A stretch of 64,000 nt of DNA from Bathelium albidoporum. Its lineage: Eukaryota; Ascomycota; Dothideomycetes; Trypetheliales; Trypetheliaceae. The position numbers and the translations under genes were made by a program. Each line of letters opens with the position of its first letter. Within the stretch, counting starts at the first letter, position 1. The stretch covers positions 1 through 64,000 of the forward strand of contig JAGFVP010000055.1 of the NCBI GenBank assembly GCA_021031095.1. Direction: 5' to 3'. This document shows positions 45,799-55,659 of this stretch, piece after piece. Under the pieces are notes generated by a model, which saw nothing but the letters and a program-made list of their open reading frames with translations, was not told the origin of the DNA and searched no databases.

Positions 45799-46226
45799 TT
45801 ACATGGTATCATCCTGGCATTCAGTAAAGTCGTCATTCTTTTGACCATCGTGAGTTATGGTTGCGCAATACACAGCGGATTGATAATCCTGGGCAATGGA
45901 ACCGATGACAACGCGGTCTGCGCCAGGCTCGCCCCCGTCATATGTCTCGCCGCTTAGGATGGGAAATTCCAAGTAAGGTTTCTGAGCTTGGTGGAAATCG
46001 AAGTGCTCGTAATCGTTGTAAGTATGCGGATACTTGTCCTTGCCTAACGAAATATGTCGGCCCAATGGCTCAACTGTATGAGTGGACTAAATGTACCTAA
46101 AGTTTGGCCTTGAGAGGCGAGTTGGAGGGCTTTGGAAGCAGCATTGTTGATGTCAGCTTTGGTGTATTGGGATTTGCCGCCGCAATTGCAGCCAGAAGGC
46201 TCATAAAAGATTTCAACACTAGACAT
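45799..46226 (-). CDS. T1-family guanyl-specific ribonuclease
   Basis: Two exons (46097-46226, 45799-46043) with a 53-nt intron give 124 aa, close to the size of RNase T1 and F1 precursors. The residues that do the chemistry in T1-family enzymes are all present: YPHTYNDYE has the first His, the LEFPIL segment the Glu, PGADRVV the Arg and ATITHDG the last His. A Cys near each end could form the usual disulfide. The family cleaves single-stranded RNA after G through a cyclic phosphate. Unlike most members it shows no hydrophobic signal peptide at this start, so it may be intracellular, or a further 5' exon may have been missed. Confidence 0.82.
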
Positions 46227-47425
46227 CGTGTTTCCAATTATTTTTCACACCCCAGAAGGATATTCAAATATCCCGAGAGGTAAAGAGACAAGAAACCAGG
46301 AAGAGATGAGAAGCACTTCACTTTATCGAACAAGCGTCCGACTGTCTGGATAGCCTGCAATAGACTTCTTATGTCCACGCAATACTCCATGGTCGAGCTG
46401 ACGTATGCTTTCACCAAGAAAAGGGAAAACAAGGGTACTGGCGTTTCGACAGGACATGGCATATGATATGGAGGCTTGAGCACGTTCGGCAAGTCATTGG
46501 ATGATAATGCGCAACAAGGGGTTGCCTCTCGGCAGTCCTCTTCCGATCCACGCTACACCAACAAGCAAGGAAGCAAGGTTCTCTCATTAATTACATACCT
46601 ACCTTCGTTCCAATTGCTGTCAGGTTTCACAACGTCTACCTACCCAGATAGGCAAGTAAATAAATAAGCTCCGGTGCAGTCAGTTTTGCTACGTCAACAT
46701 TCTCCTCATCCATTCCAAAACCAAGTAGACAAGCGCGATTAGTACAATCAGTTGTTCGAAATCGGTCGCTGCGTTTAACGCTTCAGCAATAACATTAAAC
46801 ATGCCAATTAGCCAATCATAAGGATAACGGAACAATACGTGAAATCTCCGAAGCATTTGACCATCGGTGCTGGCTGATGATAATCGTAGTGATACAACTA
46901 ATTTGTAACTAACCTTCCAACTGAATGTACAGATACGCAGAGCATAAGTTGTGCGTCCCGGAAGAGCAGTGTAAGAGATTCCGGAAAGAGACCAGAGGTG
47001 TCTCACTGTCTACTCTGTGATTCCTCTTCGGTCAGACGCTCACCACCGTATCGACATCTTTAAAAAATTTAAATGCAGCTTTTGCAAACCATTAACTTTT
47101 ATCCAGCCCAAGGACATTGGACCCAGCCGCTACCGTTACATAAAGATATCTCTTGGCCTCAGTCCTTCATTGCAGACGGAACAAATCAGGAGAGCAATGA
47201 GACTGGCGTAAATTATAACCGACGTATGCAAAATTAGACTGCCAAAAATCGCTGTATTGGGAATACAAAGTTAGGAAAGGCGTACCGAATGAAGTATACC
47301 AAGCTCCCTGCTTCCAAATCTTAAAGGCCAAGCAATCAAAGATGTGATATAGTAGTAGAGCCTGTGTATGTGTAATACCTACCTTGTTCATATTGAACCA
47401 TCTCAAGCACGGCCAACTACTAATA
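46227..47425. other. intergenic region
   Basis: About 1.2 kb between the ribonuclease start and the kinase stop, both on the minus strand. Only short frames without recognisable motifs. AT-rich towards 47000-47400. Confidence 0.45.
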
Positions 47426-48655
47426 CTATGCCTGATCCTCCTCTTCTCTCTGGTCTATACTTTTTACACCATTTTTATTCTTTGTTTTGGCCATGTCAGC
47501 GAGCCAAGCGTCAATGAATCTCACCATGAAATCATTATCGCTCTGTTGCAAAGCGGTGTCAAAGCTGCGCTGCAATTGGCTGGTTTCATACACCTGCATC
47601 CACCTTGGCTCGAGTCTACGCATCTGTTTGAGGAAGTATTTTCGCAATTGGGTCAACTCGTAGTTTTTTAGGGCCTCCCAGTACAGTTCGTTAGGCTGAC
47701 CGTTTTCGTCAGGCTTGTACCGGCTTGGATCGGGTTTTGTCTCCCGCGTCCTTCCTTGGAGAAAGGCCGGGTAATCACATGCCTTCCACAGAGGCATCGC
47801 GGATACTGATTCCCAATCGACGACTCCACTTAGCTTGCCTGTGTTCACTAAGATATTGTGATTCGAGAGATCGTCATTGAAGATCATGGTAGGCTCGTCA
47901 TTAACGCTTGGAGGGAAGACACTATTGAGCTGAGCCTTGAGCTTTGTAATGATGCCCTTTGTCCGTTCCGCTTCTTCGCGATCATCCTCGTCACGACTGC
48001 TAGCGAGGATCTCATTGCATTGATTTTCCTGCAGTGTCATACGTGCAGTAACCCATTCTCGGCTGGTTTTGAACGGCCCGCGGTCTACTTTTTGGCGAAT
48101 GGCATCACCCCAGAAGAAGATCATAGAGACAATCCTTCCAACCTCCGAGCCTTTGCCCGGATAGAGGTTGCCAATGAAACGCAGCTGGTGCCTGAAGACT
48201 GAGCACGAATATTCGGCGAACTGTAAAACCAGTCTTTCTTTCGCCTCGTAACTCATTGAATGCCATGCATCTCCCAACGATTTGCCCGGGACTTTTGTCT
48301 CAAGAATCCATTCAAATTTAATTGGGGTTTTTGCTCGATTCGATTGATAGGCGACCACGTCCGGCACGGGCAGAGGCGTATTGTGCTTGACCCAATTCAG
48401 CGTTGCCACTTCGCTTTCTGTTTTGTAATGCGGGTCGACCGGCAATGAAACGCGAATGATGAGTGCCTCTTTTCCAGCTTCAACGTTGTATATCTTGTTG
48501 AATGCTCCCTGCGCAAGGAATGACACATCGGCGTGTTGGTTGTGAGTTGTCTTGGCAACCTCATGTTTAATCGCACTGAGCTGGGGCTGTATGGTCCACT
48601 GCGGCTCCCAGGAGAAAGTGTTCTGAACCCATCGAAGCCCCGTTTGCAGCGACAT
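47426..48655 (-). CDS. APH-fold phosphotransferase family protein
   Basis: Single-exon gene of 409 aa of the aminoglycoside-phosphotransferase-like kinase fold, widespread and expanded in filamentous ascomycetes. The N-lobe has FLAQGAFNKIYNV (glycine-rich strand) and ALIIRVSLP. The hinge and C-lobe include WILETKVPGKSLGDAW, FNDDLSNHNILV (catalytic loop with Asp and Asn) and GVVDWESV (metal-binding Asp). The His that usually precedes the catalytic Asp is replaced by Asn here. Substrates of fungal members are mostly unknown; the N-lobe's TPLPVPDVVAY is a family hallmark. There is no signal or membrane segment. The AIM9-like pseudogene in this window belongs to the same fold but is a different subfamily. 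Confidence 0.87.
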   Translation of the reverse strand: MSLQTGLRWVQNTFSWEPQWTIQPQLSAIKHEVAKTTHNQHADVSFLAQGAFNKIYNVEAGKEALIIRVSLPVDPHYKTESEVATLNWVKHNTPLPVPDVVAYQSNRAKTPIKFEWILETKVPGKSLGDAWHSMSYEAKERLVLQFAEYSCSVFRHQLRFIGNLYPGKGSEVGRIVSMIFFWGDAIRQKVDRGPFKTSREWVTARMTLQENQCNEILASSRDEDDREEAERTKGIITKLKAQLNSVFPPSVNDEPTMIFNDDLSNHNILVNTGKLSGVVDWESVSAMPLWKACDYPAFLQGRTRETKPDPSRYKPDENGQPNELYWEALKNYELTQLRKYFLKQMRRLEPRWMQVYETSQLQRSFDTALQQSDNDFMVRFIDAWLADMAKTKNKNGVKSIDQREEEDQA

Positions 48656-48713
48656 TTTTGCGTAAAAAGAACGATTTGGTCAATGATTCGAGCGATACTA
48701 AAGAGGCCTGCCG

Positions 48714-49223
48714 CTATGGGCAACACGATACACACAGCGTAGGTTTTGTGATTAGAAACAGCGGCTGTCAATGCGAACTTTTATCAGTGCTTTGGCATGA
48801 TGCAGTTCAAGTAAGGATGCTTACCAGCTCGGCCAGCTTCTCATGTGCCTGAAGATGCTGGTCAATTGTGTCAACGGAGATGCGTGTAACGGCCAATGGC
48901 AGGATATGAGTTATCATCGTCTGTGGTATAATACTTCGACGTTCTTGAGCTGCCGCGCGAATGCTGGCTTGCCGTATAAGTACCTTGCGGTACATTGGCA
49001 GGGTGGTCGGCTGTGCAGCTACGTATCTGTGGAAGGCCTCAAGTTGCGATGCGCACAACGTCAGGAATGAGTGCTCGTCAAAGAGTGTAGGTAGTAACTT
49101 AAGACAAGCGCTTGAGTGTTCCATCGGTGTTGGTGTTGCACGGGCAATCGCTCTTAGCTTCCTGGCCAGGTTTGGTGTCGTGGCCGGATTAGTAAATTTT
49201 AGCCTTCGAATATTACCTAACAT
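48714..49223 (-). CDS. small hypothetical protein (tentative)
   Basis: A frame from ATG at 49223 reads a basic N terminus (MLGNIRRLKF, NLARKLRAIARA) and then an amphipathic helical sequence ending HLQAHEKLAEL. At that point a strong donor, GTAAGC (48824), precedes a TGACAG acceptor (48765), giving a short last exon and about 149 aa. Codon-like composition and the good splice pair argue for a gene. The basic start could be a mitochondrial presequence. No family was recognised, and it lies just upstream of the APH-fold gene on the same strand. Confidence 0.4.
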
Positions 49224-49779
49224 TTTCGGCCCCCCTGAAACGGACTGCACCCGAGCTACAGACGCAGTAGCTACTCGAGGGTCATATATATGAAAACATC
49301 GGTCGTGCGATAGCTTGCGAGGTACTTCGAGCGCAACCCGTACAGGGAGGGTGATTGCAGCCTCCTAGGTCCTTTGTACCTAGCTCAATGCCCTTATGAC
49401 TTACGCGCTACGGATGCACTAGTGTGTATCTAGTGCACAGAAGCCTTGTTGTAACGAATATCAGTGTGTTACGACACTGACCGCGCTCTCGTTTAGAACA
49501 CGTGCTATCACACGAAAAACCGGTGAGCAAAATGACATACACCATCTCAACTATCTTAGTAGATCAGACGCTAGGTAAAGTCTTAGCAGCGGCAGGATCT
49601 GGGAGCCGTCTGAGTTCACTGAGATATATATCTCCGATGTCTAAGGCGCGCGTGAGCCCTGAAGCGCATCGTGCCCACAGTGCCCGAAGCGTCCAACGTC
49701 TGCGCCCGCATCCCTGCTAGATAATCATCAGCAAACCACAACCCACAACTCACTGGTATACAAGCAGCTCGGAGACTTG
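49224..49779. other. intergenic region left of the MITE
   Basis: Includes a perfect 8-bp palindrome, TGCACTAG/CTAGTGCA at 49415-49437 with a 7-nt loop. No gene motif recognised. Confidence 0.45.
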
Positions 49780-50118
49780 TAACGAGCGCACCTGAGATTC
49801 AACGAGCGTAGCGACTAAGCCTTTTTCACTGTAATGAAACATCCGTTTTCAGCTTGCTTACAGCGTTGCATTCTGTACCTTCTGACAATCTCGATCAAAC
49901 TTTTGTGCTCAATAAATACGAAGAAGAGCTTTTCACTTCGTTTTTGATTGATTTAGGCCCCTATGCTCATACTCTTTTCATACCAACCCAAGAATTCTGA
50001 CTCTTACATCATAATCTTGAGGTTTCGAAGGAATCAAGAATTCGAAATTGCAGATGGTTTTATTTCAGTAAAAGAGGCTTAGTCGGTGTGCTTATTAAAA
50101 TTTTAGGTGCGCTCGTTA
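49780..50118. mobile_element. MITE-like non-autonomous DNA transposon
   Basis: A 339-bp segment is bounded by imperfect terminal inverted repeats of about 60-65 bp. The outer 14 bases, TAACGAGCGCACCT, are identical at both ends, and the inner CGACTAAGCCT is also shared. It encodes nothing, and its middle is AT-rich. The TA at each outer edge fits a TA target-site duplication as left by Tc1/mariner-type transposases; the flanks also share GAGAC, so an 8-bp diverged hAT-type duplication cannot be excluded. A subterminal copy of AACGAGCG sits at 49801 in the left arm. No other copy was seen in this window. Confidence 0.75.
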
Positions 50119-50842
50119 GAGACGTCCAAGCAGCCCCAGCTCCAAAATGTATTGATTCGGTGTTGGGCGTGTAGAGCTAGCCAACTGGACGTTATCATCT
50201 TATTGGTAAAAGTACTCTCGAGAGCTGAGTTTCAGGAATGGCGCTACCAGCGCGGACGCAGGAGAATAGTGGATCTCCTAACTTGTACGAGCATGACCGT
50301 AGCTTGACATGATCTCATCAGTTCAAGAGTTGGTAACTCAAGGCCGCTAGCAAATTAATGATTCAGGAAGAATGGAAAAGGCCAAGTTCTCATAGTTGTT
50401 ACAGACACCATCTCAACATCTTTACAAACATGGATGGCCCCATATGCGGCCTAAAAGTCTGGATCTGCTTGATCGAACCAGCTGAGAGGATCTGTGTCAT
50501 TTCAAACGCACACGGCTTGGCACGGGGGCTTGGAGGCAACGAACCGGCAATCAGAACCAACTTTGACAGATTCTATTCTGCGCCTTCTCTAAACATGACC
50601 AGCAAAGAACAGCCCCGTGCACTGCCTGTAGAGCTCGAGCGAGAACAAAAACAAGTTGGACACGCGACTCTATCCCAGATACTTACCGAGGATTAACAAC
50701 AAATGTGAGTCTGGACACACTTGGTATACTATGCGGTACACCGTTTTCTCGTGATTTGCATGGCTGCCTGAATTGTTACCACTTTATTCCAGCTTGTAAG
50801 CTGTGTCTGAGCCTCAGGACAACAATACAACATCGAGCAGTC
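50119..50842. other. intergenic region right of the MITE
   Basis: About 720 bp leading to the promoter of the small secreted protein gene. A 112-codon frame (50358-50696) on the plus strand has no recognisable motif. Confidence 0.45.
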
Positions 50843-50850
50843 TATAAAAG
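50843..50850 (+). promoter_or_regulatory. TATA box of the small secreted protein gene
   Basis: TATAAAAG, about 100 bp upstream of the ATG at 50951, in the right place and orientation for a core promoter. Fungal secreted-protein genes that are strongly induced often have such a box. Confidence 0.5.
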
Positions 50851-50950
50851 CGAGCAACATGGTACATATCAAGTTCATCAACACAGCACGACAACGATAC
50901 AGAAAGACCTGCATTTGCTCTAACAAGCTACTTTGATACCAATCGCAACC

Positions 50951-51400
50951 ATGAAGTTCAGCTCAGCCGTTATCTTCCTTCCCCTCCTTGCACTCACTAG
51001 CCCAATCATGGCTATGCCCAGCAAAGGAGCCAAGGCCCTCATAGCATTCATCGAAGAGATCCCAGATTCCAAGTTGACCGGCTGGACAGAGGGCGAGCAC
51101 ACCCTCTACAAAGACACAGATTTCCGGCTGGATAACCAGGGTGTAAGTGTAATAATCTGATTGCATGTCCAATGACGTGTGCGATTGTTGTGCTAATGGT
51201 CTTTGGAATGCCAGAAAACCTCCGACAAAAAGCATTACAACGTACATGTTCAGGTTAATAATGAAGTCACCATCTCGACACTAAAGAAAAGCAAAGGCCA
51301 AACTGTCTCAAACGTGCTGGTTCCTATTGACGATGAAGGGGCTCTGGAATGGGATGCGGCGAAGATCAAAACGGAATTGAAGGAAGCTAAGAAGATTTGA
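50951..51400 (+). CDS. small secreted protein
   Basis: Two exons (50951-51142, 51215-51400) give 125 aa. The intron has a GTAAGT donor and a TGCTAATG branch site. The signal peptide is clear (AVIFLPLLALTSPIMA), with cleavage predicted near residue 21. The mature protein of about 104 residues is Lys/Asp-rich, without Cys, glycosylation sequons or a membrane segment. Conserved-looking pieces are HTLYKDTDFRLDN and KHYNVHVQV. No named domain was recognised. Size, secretion and the TATA-containing promoter fit a secreted accessory protein; an effector role would be speculation. Confidence 0.75.
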
Positions 51401-53521
51401 GAGTTCATCTGTGTCTTAGATCCACAAGATGAATTGGAGATTACACTGTCGTTACCGCAAGAGATTTTACGCTCGTTACCGCAGGACTTTTCCGAATCTG
51501 GTATTCGAGAATTGAGAGAGATTGGAGAGAATTACCCACTATAGTTGAAATCCATCGCGTTCTTTATTTCCGGATTGTTACATGCATGGTCTCTTTGATA
51601 GTTGTACTTCAGCCGCAAAATCACTCCAACGAGCTTCCGTGTTCTTAGGATAAGCATTCTACGCCGACATTCCCATGAGCCCTGAGACCTTTTTCATTGC
51701 TTGTTGTCGCATCTCTGTTAAGATGAAGCTGAGCGATACTGCAGCTCCCGTTCCAAATATATGTCAACTCTAACGATCGACATCTCGCCTTCCTGTCATA
51801 CATTGCCTATCATGTCAGCTGTTTGGCCACCTGCAATGCATGAAACATATTTTGATTTCTCTTCCTACCCATAATTATTGTCGAGATTCGGTTGATTTCT
51901 AGGCCATTACTGGAGATTTTAGGGCGCAAAACACGGAATCGAAAAACCCCGCGACGAAAAAAAAAAAACATAATTGCATAACGCTGAAAATCAGGCCTTT
52001 ATGCAACAAGACTGGGAAGCGAACAAAAAGCGCATCCCTTGTTGCAAAGGCAATGGATACAGATGGAAGAAATCCACACTCGACGCAAGCGCAAGTATCT
52101 ATCTACACAAGAGTGGCTTCGTGTTACGGAAGGAGCAGCATTAGTCAGCATTCACTACTTAACCCACTTCTTCACTTAGATACACCACAGAATACATTTG
52201 CTCATTTTGCTCACAGCGCTTGTTGCTCCCTAATACTTCGTGCGCGGTTCGACAGGTTGCATTGGCCGCAGAAGGTCAGCATGAAGCCTACCGCCGTCAA
52301 TAATAGCATGCATTTCTAGGAAGACCGGATTAACGTTGTGCTTTCGTGATTTGCTGATTTCCATAAATTGCATCGACCGAGGCGGCGAGGCCAGTTCCTT
52401 TTGGAGTTTGGAGATTTGTGCAGCAACAACATGGAGGTGCTTGGGTTCAAGCTTTGGATCATGAATATGTCGACCATTGAGGTCAAATGTCTTGCCAACA
52501 GTCTCGATCCAAATGTCAATTGCGTTAGGGCAGGCAGGCACCACGCACAAGCACGTGATAGCCTACTATCTCAACAGCTCGACTATGTCGTGTAGGCTGT
52601 CCCGGATATCCCTATAAGTAGCGTGAGAGTCATGCGGTTGCTCCTCTGCCCTTTTACCAAGGCTGCCAGATGTCCCAGCCGCAATCCTCAAGCGCCCTGC
52701 GCCGCATTCTTCAAGCCTCGCACTTCCCACCTGAATGAGCTCAAGAAACAATGCATCATTCGATCCAATCAGTGGACTGCACTCTGCAAGCCATCGGGGC
52801 TGAACTCTGGACTCAGAATTCCCGGGAAATCCGGTTGCGTGGATTGATTGCCGATTCACGGCATCTGCCATTGAAGAGACAAATCGCCAATGTGCCGCAG
52901 ATGAGCTTACTGTACTTGGTAGACTCGCGGTCGGAGATCTAAATTTCTTCGCCCTGGCGCACCATCTAAGACTTGCAACATTCTCTAGGCATCTCGGAAC
53001 GTGTCGTAGTGGGAGTCTGAAATGGTAATCCGGCAGTCTCTTATACCTGACAGCCTTGGCTCAGGGTTCGTTTTTCTTATTCGTGTGAAAAGCTATCTTC
53101 TGTGCCGCGTATCAAGTCATAGCTGCACACCACCAACAACTTTCTGATGCAGCTTTTTCGTAGCAACAAGACTTTTTATGGAGCTTTTGTTTCCGCTTAT
53201 TCATCGTAGGGCGAGGTTAACCGGGAGTTACGGTACACATCGAGGTTCCTTAGTGATTGGTAAATGCAAGATGTCGTCTGAAGAAAAGGCAAAAGTGATG
53301 TGCAGTCGAAATTGCCGCCGGTCGGCAAGTCAACATCCGGGTATTCAGCTGGCCCACCTATGGCCAACTAACTTCCAATAGAGAAAGCATGATGCATGCT
53401 TCAATCAAACTGTAAAGAAAACGGATAACAAACCTTACCAGCCTTGATTTCGTCAAAAGGAGGTAGAACTTTTGCCAGAAACTCTTCTTGTTTTCAATCA
53501 TGATATGGAAATGCAACTTAG
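51401..53521. other. intergenic region
   Basis: About 2.1 kb. Two minus-strand frames (52230-52550 and 52566-52871) have somewhat protein-like composition but no recognised motif, and I could not join them in phase; they may be a decayed gene. A run of A at 51957-51968 is a simple homopolymer. Confidence 0.4.
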
Positions 53522-55533
53522 GTGATGGCGAACAAGGCACCTTCCTCACCTGTGATCGTACCCACTTCTACCCTACCTGCTCATGCTCATGAAGCACCCA
53601 AGCAAGAGTTCTCCAACAAGGAGACCTCTGAACTTGAGTACCTCAGGTCATGGAAGCTCGCTACCGCCACTTTCTCGCTTTGCCTGGGCACTTTCTTGGT
53701 CGCACTGGATGTGAATATTATCGGGGTGGGTTTGCTAAAAATAACAAGCATGTTCAATTCCTTGGACGATGTGTCATGGTGTGCATCTGCGTATCTGCTA
53801 ACCGTTACGGCTCTACAACCTACGATGGGCTCCATGTACATCGTCAACGTTCTAATTTTCGAAGGCCAGTCTGCGCTCTTCCGCTTCTTTGGTTATTCTT
53901 TTAATCAAGACACTACAACAGCGGGATCCGTCCTTTACGCTGCCGCCCTCAGCTCTCGGGCGTTCATTCTCGGGAGAGCTGTTGCTGGCGTTGGTGCAGC
54001 CGGATCGCTCCAAGGAGCGTTGGCCATTATTTGATTCATAGTTGAGCTCGATCGGCGACCACTTTTTATGAGCACTGTTATCAGCGTATTTGGTCTGTCC
54101 ATTTGCGTTGGTCCCGTATTGGGAGGCGCATTTGTTGATGGAATTGGCTGGAGGTGGTGCTTCTGGATGTGAGTGTCATAGGCCATCGGACAACAGCAAC
54201 TCCAGAACTCTAACCACGCCGCAGTAGTTTGCCGATTGGTGGCGCTGCGATCATCATAATCACACTCTTCCTACGAATACGAGGCGCACATGGTGACCAT
54301 AGGTCGCTTCCCCTCAGATGGAAGATAGCAAATATGGATGCTGTTGGCGCCATCCTATTCCTGGTGACTGTAGTCTGCCTGGTCCTCGCTCTTCAATGGA
54401 GAGGGGAAACAAAACCCTGGCGCTCTGCCATGATCATTGCTCTTTTAGTTGGATTTGGATTATTAACTATGCTCTTCGTATACGTCCAAATCTCGCGAGG
54501 TGATACGGCTTTGATACCACCTCGTATTCTGCGACAACGTTCAGTCTTGACATGATCGGTCTTTCTATTCTTCCTTGGCATGTTCATTACACCATTCGTA
54601 TGCCCAAAGCGCTGTTGCATATCCGCACCAACAGTTTATTGAAGTACTCGTTTTTCTTACCATTCTACTTTCAGGCTGTTCAGGGAGTTTTACCTGTGAC
54701 TAGTGGGGTTCGTATCATACCTTTTGTCCTGGCTCAAATGGTCTTTGTTAGCTTAATAAGGGCCGTCGTTTCGCACTGGAGTCACTACGTAAATCTTTGA
54801 TTGTAGGAGATCTTATTTACATTTCTGCTTAAACTACTCAGATCCTATATATGATCATTGGGATGATCATATGCTGTGTTGGAACCGGACTTGTTACTCG
54901 ACTCGACATAGGCACCTCGACGCCAAGTTGGGCAGCTTATCTCGTCATAGCCGGGATGGGTTTGGGAATTGCTCAACAATCGCCATACACAACATTGCAG
55001 ACCGTCTTAAGTTCGTCCCTTGATTCTGCTCTCCGAATATCGCTGAACACTTCCAGGGAGGTTGATGTGCCCACTGGAAATGGTATGTGACTTCTCGTCG
55101 AACCCCCAAAGCGAGCTAACCAACACGCAGAACTGTTAGTCTTCTTCAACCAACTTGGCGGGTTCGTCTATACCTCATCATGAGTCTCGTACTTAGTTAC
55201 CTTTAACACCATTACAGCATAATTGCAATCCCTATTGCACAAGCGCTTTTCTTATCCGGAATAAGAACGAACGTCATGAAGCTCCTTCCTTCTGTTAATC
55301 CAGAAGTCGTTGTGAGCGTAGGAGCCTCAAACTTGGAATCCGTCTCCAAGTCCTCGATAAAGACACTGCTGGCTCTGCGCCAAATTAATTCCAATTCTCT
55401 CACACGCCCATACATACTGGCTCTCAGTGCAACATGCGCTGCGGCAGTCTGTGTAGCAGGAATGGAATGGAAGAATATCAAGGAAGAAGTGGAACTTCAG
55501 AAGCAGGGAGATGGATCAACGGCGACGTCTTAA
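53522..55533 (+). pseudogene. DHA2-type MFS transporter, broken by stops
   Basis: Recognisable from LATATFSLCLGTFLVALDVNI (helix 1 with the DHA2 LD motif) through SRAFILGRAVAGVGAAGSLQGA, FGLSICVGPVLGGAFVDGIGWR and LPFYFQAVQGVLPVTSGVR to the C-terminal AIPIAQALFLSGIRTN. The frame is interrupted by TGA at 54032-54034, right after the GALAII motif, and TGA at 54553-54555. Introns are probable near 53830-53920, 54169-54226, 54600-54635, 54791-54840, 55083-55133 and 55160-55220. Both stops are flanked by coding sequence that aligns in phase with the family as I remember it, so they are nonsense changes rather than intron content. An intact copy would be a 14-TM drug or metabolite exporter. It ends 126 bp from the stop of the P450. 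Confidence 0.75.
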
Positions 55534-55659
55534 TTACCAAAGAAGCAGTGTCGTAAGAACTGGACAGCAATTAAAGTTTGCTACAGAGAACGCCAAAGAA
55601 ATCACACCAGGTTTGATTTTATGTCTTAATCTCCTCCCTAAGCAAAAATTTCCCGAGGC

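Noticed and set aside
52230..52871. Two adjacent minus-strand frames as one gene
   Set aside because: Composition is somewhat protein-like, but no in-phase splice joins them and no family was recognised.
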